Shown: positions 6,867 through 16,086 of the stretch, piece by piece | Position numbering within the stretch: the stretch's first letter is position 1 | How the letters are laid out: every line of letters starts with the position of its first letter | DNA from: Hyphomicrobiales bacterium | GTDB lineage: Bacteria; Pseudomonadota; Alphaproteobacteria; Rhizobiales; Rhizobiaceae | Assembly (NCBI GenBank): GCA_900466875.1 | Contig: UBNQ01000013.1 | Span: 121,096 to 185,095 of the forward strand | Direction: 5' to 3' | DNA length: 64,000 bases | The notes under the pieces: model-generated | Database searches by the model: none | Seen by the model: the letters and a program-made list of their open reading frames with translations, nothing else | What the model was told of the DNA's origin: nothing | Program-made: the position numbers and the translations under genes

Positions 6867-9416
6867 GTGTTCATCGATCGACTTTTGCAGAGCCGCAAAA
6901 TTGTAACCAAGGTTCTTTTGTTCGTTATTCCGCTGGTCCTGCTGATCGCAGGCGTGGGGCTTGCCGGATACTATACGGCCAACACCCTGAACGGTCACAT
7001 GACCGTCACTCGGGCCACAATTGAGAATATCGGCGATTTCGAACGGCTTCAGGCAAGCCTGCAGGAATTTTCCGCAGCGCCAGCCGAGAAGAGTTTCGCG
7101 GCATTGAAGGCCGATATCGACGCGCAGGAAAAGGGCGTCGGTGTGCTGGAAGGTCTTCTTGCAAACGAAAGCGACCGCGCGCGCGTGGCGCCGGTCATGG
7201 GACTTGCTCCGGCAATGCGCGCCCATGCCGACGCCCTGTGGGGTGTCAAGCTGATGCGTGACGAGACGGACCGCCAGATGGCGCTTTCCACCCAGGAGAT
7301 TCAGACCTTGGGTGTCGAGGTCGAGGACCATGTCGGCACGTTGCGCAAACAGGCCGAAAGCAAAGAGAGGTTTGCCAAGGGCATGCTGATCGAGGCATTC
7401 GCTTATAATGCCATCGCCCAGCGTATTGCCGATCTGCGCGAAGCCATGCAGCGCGCCGAAGGTGATGACGCCGCCATCAACACAGCCAAGCTTTACCTCG
7501 GTCCTCTCGAAGAGGAATTCACCAAGGTCAAGGCAATGGTGTCGGACAAGATTTTCAGTGCCTTCGATCCGGCGCGCCAGGGCACGTCCGATCTTGCAGC
7601 AGCACTCGCAGCCGATATGCCGCTTTCGGAAAAGGCATATGCCGCACGGATCCGGATCGGAGCGCTGATGCGAATCCAGGGAGAGCTTGGTGCTCTTTCT
7701 ACCCAGAAAGCCGTGACGGCCGCGGAACGGTTTGTCGGTCTCGACGCCAATGTCGCCACGCAACGTGAGCTTGTGGCACTGACGCAAGACTCGGTCAATC
7801 GGATCGGCGAACTGCAGCTTTTGGTGGAGCGGATGCGCAGCTCGATCAATGACGATTCGCGCAAGGCGCTTGTTGATGGAGGCTCTGCTTTGCGCACCGT
7901 CTCTTCCCGCGTTTCCGAACTGGCCACGACCAATTTCACGATGGCGGGCTTTGGCATGAAGGCGGGAGAGCAGCTGGATGCGATCGAGGCCGGATCCTCC
8001 AGGCTGATTGCGATCACGCAGGACTGGGAAAAGAAGAAGAACGCAGCCTCCGCCACGCTGACCGCCGCGATGGCAGGGCTGAAGGATTTCGTCGCCCAGG
8101 CCCAGGAAGTCGGCAAGGAAGACAGTGAACGGTCCGCGACCCTGTCGGTCGTCGCCATGGTCGTCGGCACGATATTGGCGATCGCAGGCGGACTGATGCT
8201 CGTCGAAACGCTGCGCGGTCCGCTGCGCAAGGTGACTGAAGTGATGAAACGGCTTGCCGATGGCGACCTGGAAGTGGCGATCGATGGCCGCGAGCGCGGC
8301 GATGAGATCGGCGACATGGTGCGGTCCGTCACGGTGTTCCGCGATGCGGCGCGAGAAAATGTCCGTCTGGAGCAGGAAGCTGTGACCGCCCGCGAACTCT
8401 CCTCGGCGGAAGCCGAACGCCGCGCCAGCGAACGCGCCCGCATTGCGGCGGAGCAGCAGCACGCCCTTACCGCGCTGTCGGGCGTGCTCGGCAATCTGGC
8501 CGAGGGCGATCTCGCAACCGGTATGGATGAGAACCTGCCGGGCGATTTCGTCATAATGGCCCGAACCTATAATCAGGCCGTCGATGCGCTTCGGGCGACC
8601 TTGTCCGAAGTCGGCCTTGCTGCCCAGGAGATCAATGGTGGTACCGCCAACCTGTCCGCCTCCGCCGACGATCTGGCGCGGCGCACCGAACAGCAGGCGG
8701 CGGCGCTCGAGGAGAGTTCGAGGGCTCTGCGCCACCTGAGCGAGGTCGTGCGAAGCACCGCGGCGAATGCCCGGCAGACGTCTCAATCGGTCAACGAGAC
8801 GGAGGAATTCGCCGTGCGGTCCGGCGAGGTCGTCTCGCGTGCCGTCAACGCCATGGGCGAGATCAGCCGCTCCTCCGACAAGATCAGCCAGATCATCGGC
8901 GTGATCGACGAGATCGCCTTCCAGACCAATCTTCTGGCGCTGAATGCCGGCGTAGAGGCGGCAAGGGCGGGGGAGGCAGGCCGTGGTTTTGCGGTCGTCG
9001 CCCAGGAAGTTCGCGAACTGGCTCAGCGTTGCGCCGGTGCCGCCCGCGAGATCAAGCAGCTCATCTCGGCAAGTGCCACGCAGGTTGAAAGCGGCGTGCA
9101 ACTGGTCGAGGAAACCGGCGAGGCTCTTTCGAAGATCATCGCCCATGTTACCGATGTGCGTAAACTCGTGGCGCAGATTTCGTCAGCGGCGGCGGAGCAG
9201 TCGACCGGCATTACTCAGGTGACCCAGGCGGTCAACGACGTCGAGCTGATCACCCAGCAGAATGCGGCGATGGTCGAGGAGAACAATGCCGAAATCCGCG
9301 GCCTGCGCCACCGGGTAGAAGATCTGACGCAGAAGATCGGCCGTTTCAGGACCGGGGACAACGAGCAGTCTTACGACGAGCCACGGCAGCACGGCTACCG
9401 GAGCAATGCCGCCTGA
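6867..9416 (+). CDS. Methyl-accepting chemotaxis protein
   Basis: Membrane chemoreceptor of 849 residues. TM1 at about 11-35 (VTKVLLFVIPLVLLIAGVGL), a periplasmic sensor of nearly 400 residues, TM2 at about 430-450 (SVVAMVVGTILAIAGGLMLV), HAMP segments, then a signalling domain. The hairpin tip that contacts CheA/CheW is clear (IDEIAFQTNLLALNAGVEAA, then EAGRGFAVVAQEVRELAQR). The start is uncertain: GTG at 6867 follows a GGGGGAG run closely, while an in-frame TTG at 6852 has no ribosome site. No C-terminal CheR/CheB-tethering pentapeptide is seen. It is monocistronic and ends at a terminator. The ligand is unknown; the long sensor does not match a named domain I can recognise. Confidence 0.92.
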   Translation: MFIDRLLQSRKIVTKVLLFVIPLVLLIAGVGLAGYYTANTLNGHMTVTRATIENIGDFERLQASLQEFSAAPAEKSFAALKADIDAQEKGVGVLEGLLANESDRARVAPVMGLAPAMRAHADALWGVKLMRDETDRQMALSTQEIQTLGVEVEDHVGTLRKQAESKERFAKGMLIEAFAYNAIAQRIADLREAMQRAEGDDAAINTAKLYLGPLEEEFTKVKAMVSDKIFSAFDPARQGTSDLAAALAADMPLSEKAYAARIRIGALMRIQGELGALSTQKAVTAAERFVGLDANVATQRELVALTQDSVNRIGELQLLVERMRSSINDDSRKALVDGGSALRTVSSRVSELATTNFTMAGFGMKAGEQLDAIEAGSSRLIAITQDWEKKKNAASATLTAAMAGLKDFVAQAQEVGKEDSERSATLSVVAMVVGTILAIAGGLMLVETLRGPLRKVTEVMKRLADGDLEVAIDGRERGDEIGDMVRSVTVFRDAARENVRLEQEAVTARELSSAEAERRASERARIAAEQQHALTALSGVLGNLAEGDLATGMDENLPGDFVIMARTYNQAVDALRATLSEVGLAAQEINGGTANLSASADDLARRTEQQAAALEESSRALRHLSEVVRSTAANARQTSQSVNETEEFAVRSGEVVSRAVNAMGEISRSSDKISQIIGVIDEIAFQTNLLALNAGVEAARAGEAGRGFAVVAQEVRELAQRCAGAAREIKQLISASATQVESGVQLVEETGEALSKIIAHVTDVRKLVAQISSAAAEQSTGITQVTQAVNDVELITQQNAAMVEENNAEIRGLRHRVEDLTQKIGRFRTGDNEQSYDEPRQHGYRSNAA

Positions 9417-9449
9417 CTGCGACTGGCAGTTCGCGTCCCGCATGAAACT

Positions 9450-9485
9450 CGAAAAGCCGCCCTCGGAAACGATGGCGGCTTTTCG
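9450..9485 (+). terminator. Terminator after the chemoreceptor gene
   Basis: Twelve-base-pair stem CGAAAAGCCGCC / GGCGGCTTTTCG with a twelve-base loop, 34 bases past the stop. The T-run lies within the right arm. Confidence 0.7.
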
Positions 9486-9561
9486 CGGCCACCACATCTG
9501 TCAATGCGAAGGGTCCGGCCAAAAGTGCTGGAACCAAGCCGGGTCATCCGCTATTCATTTC

Positions 9562-9702
9562 ACATGACAGGGGCGTCCGGTGAAAGCCGGGCTGAGAAGC
9601 ACCCTTTGAACCTGAACCAGATCATGCTGGCGGAGGGAGTCGTTCGGGTTTTCGTTCTTTCACGTTAAATCCACGGCCGCCTCCGTTTCGAAAAAGGAGG
9701 CG
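9562..9702 (+). ncRNA. TPP riboswitch with ribosome-site sequestering helix, upstream of thiM
   Basis: The aptamer spans about 9562-9645 and carries the thi-box landmarks: ACAGGGG, GCTGAGA, ACCCTTTGAACCTGA and the 3' GGCGGAGGGAGT. Closing helix P1 can form between GAC (9566-9568) and GTC (9639-9641). Downstream, CGCCTCC (9678-9684) pairs perfectly with GGAGGCG (9696-9702), which contains the thiM ribosome site. CCTCCG (9680-9685) is also complementary to CGGAGG (9631-9636) inside the aptamer. That allows a switch between ligand-bound/site-hidden and ligand-free/site-open states, so control is probably translational. The aptamer class is established knowledge; the helix competition is inferred from complementarity. 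Confidence 0.93.
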
Positions 9703-9705
9703 CAG

Positions 9706-10521
9706 ATGACTGACGATGCTGTTCCATCTCTAAAGCCCGGCGCTTTGCTCGCAGCGATGCGGCAGAAAAATCCGTTGGTGCAGAACATCACCAATTTTGT
9801 GGCGATGAACGTCGCCGCCAATGTCTTGCTGGCGGCGGGAGCTTCGCCGGCCATGGTGCACACTCCCGAGGAAGCGGGGGAGTTCGCTGCCATCGCGGCC
9901 GCCCTGACAGTCAATATCGGCACGATCTCGCCGGACTTTCTCGACGGCATGAAGCGCGCAGCCGAGGCAGCCGGAAAGGCGGGAACACCCTGGGTGCTCG
10001 ATCCCGTCGCCCATTTTGCCACGGCGTATCGGCGCACGGCAGTCTCTGAACTTCTGGCCTTGAAGCCGACGGTGATCCGCGGCAATGCGTCTGAAATCAT
10101 CACGCTTGCCGGCGAGCATGCGTCGGGGCAGGGCGTGGACTCCGGCGATAGCGTCACGTCTGCGCAGGCTGCGGCCCGTGCGCTCGCGATCCGCCATCGC
10201 TGCGTGGTCGCGGTAACGGGTGAGAGCGACTTCGTCACCGACGGGAATTGCGCCGCCCATGTTCTCGGCGGTTCGCCGCTGATGCCGAAGGTAACGGCGC
10301 TGGGGTGCTCGCTGACCTGTGTTGTCGGCGCCTTTGTCGGAACGGTGCCTCGGAAACCCTTCGAGGCGACGGTCGCGGCACTCGCCCTGTTCGCCACGGC
10401 CGGTGAACTGGCGGCGAGGGACGTGCAGGGTCCGGGTTCCTTCGCTGTTCGTTTTCTCGATCTGCTGGCGGAAGTGACGCCGGATGTGCTGGATGCCGTG
10501 GCGCGGGTGGTGCCGACATGA
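9706..10521 (+). CDS. thiM: Hydroxyethylthiazole kinase
   Basis: Salvage kinase of 271 residues that phosphorylates 4-methyl-5-(2-hydroxyethyl)thiazole for thiamine synthesis. It shows typical ThiM segments: NPLVQNITNFVAMNVAANVL near the N-terminus, the LDPVA motif (GTPWVLDPVAHF), VIRGNASEI, and the C-terminal GCSLTCVVGAF replacing the usual anion-hole motif. Its ribosome site GGAGG is hidden by the riboswitch helix. First gene of thiMED; its stop overlaps thiE as ATGA. With thiD and thiE it gives a complete route from salvaged thiazole and pyrimidine to thiamine phosphate. No de novo gene (thiC, thiG) is in the window. Confidence 0.96.
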   Translation: MTDDAVPSLKPGALLAAMRQKNPLVQNITNFVAMNVAANVLLAAGASPAMVHTPEEAGEFAAIAAALTVNIGTISPDFLDGMKRAAEAAGKAGTPWVLDPVAHFATAYRRTAVSELLALKPTVIRGNASEIITLAGEHASGQGVDSGDSVTSAQAAARALAIRHRCVVAVTGESDFVTDGNCAAHVLGGSPLMPKVTALGCSLTCVVGAFVGTVPRKPFEATVAALALFATAGELAARDVQGPGSFAVRFLDLLAEVTPDVLDAVARVVPT

Positions 10522-11153
10522 AGCGTTTCGATCTCTCTCTCTATCTGGTTCTGGACCCCGAACTTTGTTCAGCCATCGGAATGGTCGAAACCGCGCGGCT
10601 TGCGGTGCGCGGCGGAGCCACGATGGTGCAGTTGCGCGACAAGCACGCCGCGACCGACGAGATGATCGCAACGGGGCGTGCATTGAAGTTGGTGCTTGCC
10701 GGAACCGGCGTGCCGCTGATCGTCAACGATGATGTGGAGGCAGCGCTTGCAATCGGTGCCGATGGCATCCATGTCGGACAGGACGATATGGCGGCGGCTG
10801 CGGTGCGCCAGCGTGTCGGCGATGCGATGATCCTTGGCCTCTCCGTCGAGACGGAACACCTGGCGAAACGGGTCGATCCGGCCGTGGTCGATTACGTCGG
10901 CGTCGGTCCGGTCTTTGCCACCGGCACCAAGCCCGATCACAAGCCGCCGGTCGGTTTCGACGGACTGGCGCGGATCGTGGCGGGCTCTCCGGTGCCTGCG
11001 GTGGCGATCGGCGGCGTCAAGGGCGAGCATGTCCGAGATATTTTCTCCGCCGGTGCGAAAGGCCTTGCCGTTGTCTCGGCCATATGCGGACGCCCGGATC
11101 CACAAGCTGCCGCAAGATCGATTGCCGAAGAAATCGCGAGGGTAACGAGATGA
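10518..11153 (+). CDS. thiE: Thiamine phosphate synthase
   Basis: TIM-barrel enzyme of 211 residues that joins HMP-pyrophosphate to thiazole phosphate, giving thiamine phosphate. Motifs visible are GGATMVQLRDKHA, PLIVNDDVEAAL, GADGIHVGQDD and the phosphate-binding VDYVGVGPVFATGTK followed by AIGGVKGEHV. Start and stop overlap the neighbours by ATGA at both ends (thiM and thiD), so expression should be coupled and ultimately under the TPP riboswitch. Length is standard for the family. Confidence 0.96.
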   Translation: MKRFDLSLYLVLDPELCSAIGMVETARLAVRGGATMVQLRDKHAATDEMIATGRALKLVLAGTGVPLIVNDDVEAALAIGADGIHVGQDDMAAAAVRQRVGDAMILGLSVETEHLAKRVDPAVVDYVGVGPVFATGTKPDHKPPVGFDGLARIVAGSPVPAVAIGGVKGEHVRDIFSAGAKGLAVVSAICGRPDPQAAARSIAEEIARVTR

Positions 11154-11974
11154 CGATCCGGAATGTTCTATCGATTGCGGGCTCCGATCCGTCGGGCGGC
11201 GCAGGCATACAGGCGGACCTCAAGGCATTTTCCGCCCGCGGTACCTATGGCATGGCGGCGCTGACCGCATTGACGGCGCAGAACACACAAGGGGTGAGCG
11301 CAATCCACGCGCTGCCGCCCGAATTTGTCCGGGCCGAGATCGAGGCTGTCTTTGCCGACATCCGGGTCGATGCGGTGAAGATCGGCATGATCGCCAATGC
11401 CGACATTGCCGATACTGTCGCCCGGGCCCTTGAAGCCCATGCGACACGTGTTCCGATCGTGCTCGATCCTGTCATGGTCGCCAAGGGCGGGGCGCCGCTT
11501 CTGGCGGACGATGCCAACCAGGCGATCATCGAGCGGTTGCTTCCACTGGCCACAATCATCACGCCGAACCTTCCGGAAGCCGCAGCCCTGCTCGGGGAAG
11601 CCGAGGCCGGGACGCGACAGGAGATGGCGGAGCAGGCAATGCGCCTGCTTCAGCGCGGGCCGCGTGCCGTGCTGATCAAGGGCGGCCATCTGGCGGGCGA
11701 TGACAGTCCCGACGTGCTGGCGGACGATGGTGGCGTGACTTGGTTCGAGGGAAAGCGTCTGAAGACGAAGAATACCCACGGTACCGGCTGCACCCTGTCG
11801 AGCGCCATCGCCGCCGAACGCGCCAAGGGGCAGTCCATGGCGGACGCGGTGAAGGTGGCAAAGGCCTATCTGGCAGACGCGATTTCGGCGTCGGACAGCC
11901 TATCCATCGGAAGCGGCCACGGGCCGGTCCATCATTTTGTTCAGCTGTGGGACGAAGGCGTCACCCGCCGGTGA
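11150..11974 (+). CDS. thiD: Hydroxymethylpyrimidine/phosphomethylpyrimidine kinase
   Basis: Ribokinase-fold kinase of 274 residues that phosphorylates HMP twice to HMP-pyrophosphate, the partner substrate for ThiE. Family motifs are [20 protein letters not shown] at the N-terminus, [25 protein letters not shown] and the C-terminal catalytic [14 protein letters not shown]. The ATG at 11150 overlaps the thiE stop; the frame is open further upstream but that part is thiE in another frame. The 3' end overlaps the convergent moaA gene by 14 bases, so neither has room for a conventional terminator. Confidence 0.96.
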   Translation: MTIRNVLSIAGSDPSGGAGIQADLKAFSARGTYGMAALTALTAQNTQGVSAIHALPPEFVRAEIEAVFADIRVDAVKIGMIANADIADTVARALEAHATRVPIVLDPVMVAKGGAPLLADDANQAIIERLLPLATIITPNLPEAAALLGEAEAGTRQEMAEQAMRLLQRGPRAVLIKGGHLAGDDSPDVLADDGGVTWFEGKRLKTKNTHGTGCTLSSAIAAERAKGQSMADAVKVAKAYLADAISASDSLSIGSGHGPVHHFVQLWDEGVTRR

Positions 11975-13007
11975 CGCTCATGTGACGGGCAACGGCCGGT
12001 CGCTTGTGGGTCCGGTCGATGATGAAGTCATGGCCCTTCGGCTTGCGGGTGATCGCCTCGTCGATGGCGGTTGCCAGCACTTCGTTATCGTCGGAGGCGC
12101 GCAACGCCGAGCGCAGGTCCGCCGCATCGTTCTGGCCGAGGCACATGTAGAGCGTGCCGGTGCAGGTCAGGCGGACCCGGTTGCAGCTTTCGCAGAAATT
12201 ATGCGTCATCGGCGTGATGAAGCCGAGCCGCCCGCCGGTCTCCTCCACCTTGACATACCGGGCGGGGCCACCGGTCTTGTAGGGAATGTCGGAAAGCGTG
12301 AACTGTGTTTCGAGGTCGGACCGAAGCTGCGACAGCGGCAGATACTGGTGGGTGCGGTCCTCGTCGATCTCGCCCATCGGCATGGTTTCGATCAGCGTCA
12401 GGTCCATGCCGCGGCCATGCGCGAAACGGATCATGTCAGGGATTTCAGTGTCGTTGAAATCCTTCAGCGCCACGGCATTGAGCTTGATCTTGATGCCGGC
12501 CTTCTGGGCCGCATCGATGCCGTCCATGACCTGGCGGAAATTGCCCCAGCGGGTGATCGCCTTGAACTTGGCTTCGTCCAGCGTGTCGAGGGAGACGTTG
12601 ATACGCCGTACGCCGTTGTCGTGAAGGGCCTGCGCATAGCGGGTAAGCTGCGAACCATTGGTCGTCAGCGTCAGTTCGTCCAGCTGGCCTGTGGCGATAT
12701 GTTTGCCGAGCGATTCCACCAGAAACATGATGTTCTTGCGCACCAGCGGCTCACCGCCCGTTAGCCTCAGTCTGCGCACGCCCTTGGCGATGAAGGCGGA
12801 ACAGAGACGGTCGAGCTCCTCAAGCGTAAGGAGGTCCTTTTTCGGCAGGAAAGTCATGTTTTCCGCCATGCAGTAGGTGCAGCGGAAATCGCAGCGGTCC
12901 GTCACCGACACGCGAAGATAGGTCACCGCCCGGCCAAACGGATCGATCATCGGCGCCTGGGCCGAGGCTGGATTGCCGAACAATGGCGGGGTAACGAAGG
13001 AATTCAA
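11961..13007 (-). CDS. moaA: GTP 3',8-cyclase
   Basis: Radical-SAM enzyme of 348 residues catalysing the first step of molybdenum cofactor synthesis (GTP to 3',8-cyclo-7,8-dihydro-GTP). The N-terminal cluster motif CDFRCTYCM and the C-terminal second-cluster motif [18 protein letters not shown] are both intact, as is the GG C-terminus (RHMSVTGG) needed for activity in characterised MoaA. Other segments: [12 protein letters not shown] and NGSQL. Its end overlaps thiD by 14 bases. No moaC or moaB is adjacent; mobAB lies 6 kb to the left. Confidence 0.96.
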   Translation of the reverse strand: MNSFVTPPLFGNPASAQAPMIDPFGRAVTYLRVSVTDRCDFRCTYCMAENMTFLPKKDLLTLEELDRLCSAFIAKGVRRLRLTGGEPLVRKNIMFLVESLGKHIATGQLDELTLTTNGSQLTRYAQALHDNGVRRINVSLDTLDEAKFKAITRWGNFRQVMDGIDAAQKAGIKIKLNAVALKDFNDTEIPDMIRFAHGRGMDLTLIETMPMGEIDEDRTHQYLPLSQLRSDLETQFTLSDIPYKTGGPARYVKVEETGGRLGFITPMTHNFCESCNRVRLTCTGTLYMCLGQNDAADLRSALRASDDNEVLATAIDEAITRKPKGHDFIIDRTHKRPAVARHMSVTGG

Positions 13008-13171
13008 TTCAACACACTCCTGATCGCCGGAATCTGGTGGTCATCGCGGGTAACGTCAAGCTTTTTACACTGACAATGCGAATGCGCTTTAATCTGACTG
13101 CTGCGATGGACAGGGTTGCGGCGAATTGAGGAAATCCATAATCCTGACGGGACGAAATGGGAAGAGTGGAT

Positions 13172-13558
13172 ATGACCGAGGTTTTGAACGATAGCTGGCC
13201 GACCGAATTGCGCGTGGCCGAGGATAAAAGAACCCTCACCGTGACATTCGATGACGGCGCACGGTTTGCGCTGCCTGCCGAGCGGCTACGCGTTCTTTCG
13301 CCCTCAGCCGAGGTCCAGGGACACGGGCCGGGGCAGAAGGTGACTGTTCCCGGCAAGCGCATGGTGGCGATCCGCAATGTCGTGGCGGCCGGAAATTATG
13401 CCGTGCGCATCGCTTTCGACGACGGTCACGACAGCGGAATTTTCACCTGGCGGTACCTGAGGGAACTCGGGATCGACGGTGACGATCTTTTTCGACAATA
13501 CGAAGAGGAACTGACGGCTAAGGGCTTGAGCCGAGACGGCGTCTCGCGAGCGCGTTAA
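13172..13558 (+). CDS. DUF971 domain protein
   Basis: Small cytoplasmic protein of 128 residues. The whole length matches the DUF971 / gamma-butyrobetaine-hydroxylase N-terminal-like fold, with the characteristic segments WPTELRVAEDKRTLTVTFDD and YAVRIAFDDGHDSGIFTWRY. I prefer the ATG at 13172; an in-frame ATG at 13157 is possible. It stands 22 bases before the Kef-type antiporter gene and is probably its operon partner. DUF971 proteins are often near Fe-S or Mrp-type genes in other bacteria, but the function is not established. A link to moaA, which is divergent, is only positional. Confidence 0.85.
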   Translation: MTEVLNDSWPTELRVAEDKRTLTVTFDDGARFALPAERLRVLSPSAEVQGHGPGQKVTVPGKRMVAIRNVVAAGNYAVRIAFDDGHDSGIFTWRYLRELGIDGDDLFRQYEEELTAKGLSRDGVSRAR

Positions 13559-13580
13559 CAAGGCAAAAAGGGGACGGCGG

Positions 13581-15404
13581 GTGGCGGCAGAATCGAATGC
13601 GGGTGAACTGGTCCAGGTTGTGGCGCTTCTCGGGGCAGGCGTCATCGCCGCGCCCCTGTTTAAACGGCTAGGGCTCGGCTCCGTTCTGGGGTATCTGGCC
13701 GCCGGTCTCGTGGTCGGCCCGTTCGGGCTGAAACTGGTCTCCGATCCGCAGGCCATTCTCCATATCGCCGAACTCGGCGTGGTGATGTTCCTGTTCATCA
13801 TCGGGCTGGAAATGCAGCCGTCGCGCCTGTGGAGCATGCGCAAGGATATTTTCGGCCTCGGCGCATTGCAGGTCTGTGCCTGTATCGTGGCGCTGATGGC
13901 GATCGGCATGGGGTTCGGGCAAGCCGCGCCGGTGGCCTTTGTCGCGGGAACAGGCTTCGTGCTGACCTCGACCGCGATCGTCATGCAGATGCTGCAGGAG
14001 CGCAATCACCTGCATACGCCGAAGGGGCAGCATATCGTTTCGATCCTGCTCTTCGAGGATCTTGCCATCGTGCCGCTGCTGGCGATCGTAGCCCTGCTCG
14101 CCTCGCATGGCGAGGCCGTGTCGCTGGTGGAACGCCTGCAGTCCGTCGGTATCGGCTTTGCTGCATTGGTAGCGCTGGTTCTTGCCGGCCGTTACCTCCT
14201 CAATCCCTTCTTCCGGCTGCTGGCCAATTCGGGTGCCCGCGAGGTGATGACGGCCGCCGCCCTGCTTGTCGTGCTCGGTTCGGCGCTGCTGATGGATTTC
14301 GCAGGGCTTTCCATGGCCATGGGCGCTTTCCTTGCCGGCGTGCTTCTGTCGGAATCCTCCTTCAGGCACCAGCTGGAAGCCGATATCGAACCCTTCCGCG
14401 GAATCCTGCTCGGCTTGTTTTTCCTCGGCGTCGGCATGGCGGTCGACCTCGCGGTGATCGCCGCCAACTGGCAGCATGTCGTGCTCGCCGTCATCGCCTA
14501 CATGATCGTCAAGGGGCTGGTCATTTATGGTGTCGCGAGACTTCTCGGCGCGCCGAATGCTGAAAGCGTGGGGCGTGCGATCCTGATGGCGCAGGGCGGC
14601 GAATTCGCCTTCGTGCTGTATGCGGCCGCAACCTCGGTCGGAATTTTCGATGCCGAGACCAATGCCGTGCTGACGGCAACGATCGTGCTGTCCATGGTGG
14701 TCACGCCGCTGATCGTGGCCGTCTACGTGCGCATCGCGCCCAAGCCGCAGGTCGATACAAGCGGGCTCGACGCACCGGAGGATATTGCCGGAACGGTACT
14801 GATGATCGGTTTCGGTCGTTTCGGCCAGATCGTCAGCCAGCCGGTTCTGGCGCGGGGTTACACGCTGTCGATCATCGACAGGGATGCCGAGTTCATCCGC
14901 GATATCGGCGATTTCGGTTTCAAGGTCTTTTATGGCGACGGGTCGCGGCCGGAAATCCTGCATGCGGCGGGAGCTGCGACGGCCAAGGCGATCCTGATCT
15001 GCATCGACGACAAGGAAGCCGCGGTCAAGATTGCCGAAATCGTCAAGGACGAGTTTCCGCTGGTGCCGCTGCTGGCCCGCGCCTATGACCGCGGGCACGC
15101 GATCGACCTGCTGAAAGCCGGCGTCGACTACCAGATCCGCGAAACCTACGAATCGGCGCTGAATTTCGGCGGCGAAGTTCTCACCGTACTTGGCGAGGAA
15201 CAGGAACTAACCGCGCAGATCATCGAGGAATTCCGCGAGACCGACCGGGAACGGTTTGCGCTTGAACAGATCGGCGGCATCTATGCCGGCCGCTCGCTGA
15301 TCAAGGGCAACGCCCGTCCGGCTGACGTGATTGCGGCAAGGACGGGACGGGAGCGGGAACAGCGTGCTGCGGAACAGGCAGCCGTTCAGGGAGCAGCAAC
15401 GTGA
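13581..15404 (+). CDS. Monovalent cation:proton antiporter, CPA2 / Kef type
   Basis: Membrane protein of 607 residues. The N-terminal 380 residues hold about 12 hydrophobic segments of the CPA2 antiporter domain (LGLGSVLGYLAAGLVVGPFG is the typical first repeat). An RCK N-domain with a Rossmann motif (VLMIGFGRFGQIVSQPVL) begins near residue 400, which fits glutathione- or nucleotide-gated potassium efflux. The last 60 residues are charged. GTG start at 13581 behind a GGGGAC/GGCGGG purine run. The stop overlaps the next gene as GTGA. It resembles KefB/KefC and YbaL; I cannot decide between them, and no KefF/G partner is present. Confidence 0.9.
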   Translation: MAAESNAGELVQVVALLGAGVIAAPLFKRLGLGSVLGYLAAGLVVGPFGLKLVSDPQAILHIAELGVVMFLFIIGLEMQPSRLWSMRKDIFGLGALQVCACIVALMAIGMGFGQAAPVAFVAGTGFVLTSTAIVMQMLQERNHLHTPKGQHIVSILLFEDLAIVPLLAIVALLASHGEAVSLVERLQSVGIGFAALVALVLAGRYLLNPFFRLLANSGAREVMTAAALLVVLGSALLMDFAGLSMAMGAFLAGVLLSESSFRHQLEADIEPFRGILLGLFFLGVGMAVDLAVIAANWQHVVLAVIAYMIVKGLVIYGVARLLGAPNAESVGRAILMAQGGEFAFVLYAAATSVGIFDAETNAVLTATIVLSMVVTPLIVAVYVRIAPKPQVDTSGLDAPEDIAGTVLMIGFGRFGQIVSQPVLARGYTLSIIDRDAEFIRDIGDFGFKVFYGDGSRPEILHAAGAATAKAILICIDDKEAAVKIAEIVKDEFPLVPLLARAYDRGHAIDLLKAGVDYQIRETYESALNFGGEVLTVLGEEQELTAQIIEEFRETDRERFALEQIGGIYAGRSLIKGNARPADVIAARTGREREQRAAEQAAVQGAAT

Positions 15405-16033
15405 GTGATAATACCATGAACAAGGATGGGGTGGTTACCTCGGTCGAGGCGCTGAAGGCCATCTATGGCGATGTGGGCGAGGCGTCGATCGCCAAGGTGA
15501 CGACGGCGCTGACGCCGGAATATCGGCAGATGATAGAGCTCTCTCCTTTCGTGGCGCTGGCAACCGTGGGGCCTGAAGGCCTCGACTGTTCGCCACGCGG
15601 CGACCTCGGCGGGGTGGTCAGGGTAGACGATGAGAACACACTGCTTCTGCCGGACTGGCGCGGCAACAATCGCGTTGACTCGCTGATCAACATCGTGCGC
15701 GATCCGCGTGTCGCGCTGATGTTCCTGATACCCGGCTCGACCACCACCATGCGGATCAACGGCCGGGCGGTCGTTTCTGCCGAGCCTGCGCTGCTTCAGA
15801 GCTTCGAGATGGATGGCAAACATCCGCGCACGGTCGCCGTCGTCACCATCGACGAGGTCTATTTCCAGTGCGCGCGTGCGTTGATACGGTCCGAACTGTG
15901 GAATGCCGATCGCTTTGTCGATCCGAAGACGCTGCCGACGCCGGGGCAGCTGATGAAGGCGGCCAAGGCCGATTTCGACGCCAAGACCTATGACCGCGAA
16001 TGGCCCGCACGTGCGGCCAAAACCATGTGGTGA
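15401..16033 (+). CDS. FMN-dependent PPOX-class flavoprotein (MSMEG_1061-like)
   Basis: Cytoplasmic protein of 210 residues with a split-barrel pyridoxamine-5'-phosphate-oxidase-like fold. The segment SPFVALATVGPEGLDCSPRG and the later LPDWRGNNRVDSLINIVRDP are signatures of the subgroup typified by MSMEG_1061. Members bind FMN or F420; FMN is more likely here, since F420 use is not general in rhizobia. GTG start at 15401 overlaps the antiporter stop, so it is translationally coupled to it. The substrate is unknown. It ends at a strong terminator facing the GGDEF gene. Confidence 0.85.
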   Translation: MSDNTMNKDGVVTSVEALKAIYGDVGEASIAKVTTALTPEYRQMIELSPFVALATVGPEGLDCSPRGDLGGVVRVDDENTLLLPDWRGNNRVDSLINIVRDPRVALMFLIPGSTTTMRINGRAVVSAEPALLQSFEMDGKHPRTVAVVTIDEVYFQCARALIRSELWNADRFVDPKTLPTPGQLMKAAKADFDAKTYDREWPARAAKTMW

Positions 16034-16056
16034 TTTGAGGGCTTTCTGAAAGTGAA

Positions 16057-16086
16057 AAGGCAGGCCATCCGGCCTGCCTTTTATTT
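16057..16086. terminator. Bidirectional terminator between the PPOX and GGDEF genes
   Basis: Stem AAGGCAGGCC / GGCCTGCCTT with loop ATCC, followed by TTATTTC; it overlaps the stop of the minus-strand GGDEF gene. It should stop the rightward operon, and possibly the leftward gene. Confidence 0.8.

Noticed and set aside
6672..9146. 824-codon minus-strand frame opposite the chemoreceptor
   Set aside because: Antisense shadow without homology or ribosome site, while the plus strand encodes a full chemoreceptor.
13668..15098. 476-codon minus-strand frame opposite the Kef-type gene
   Set aside because: His/Asp/Arg-rich translation is typical of an antisense membrane-protein gene.
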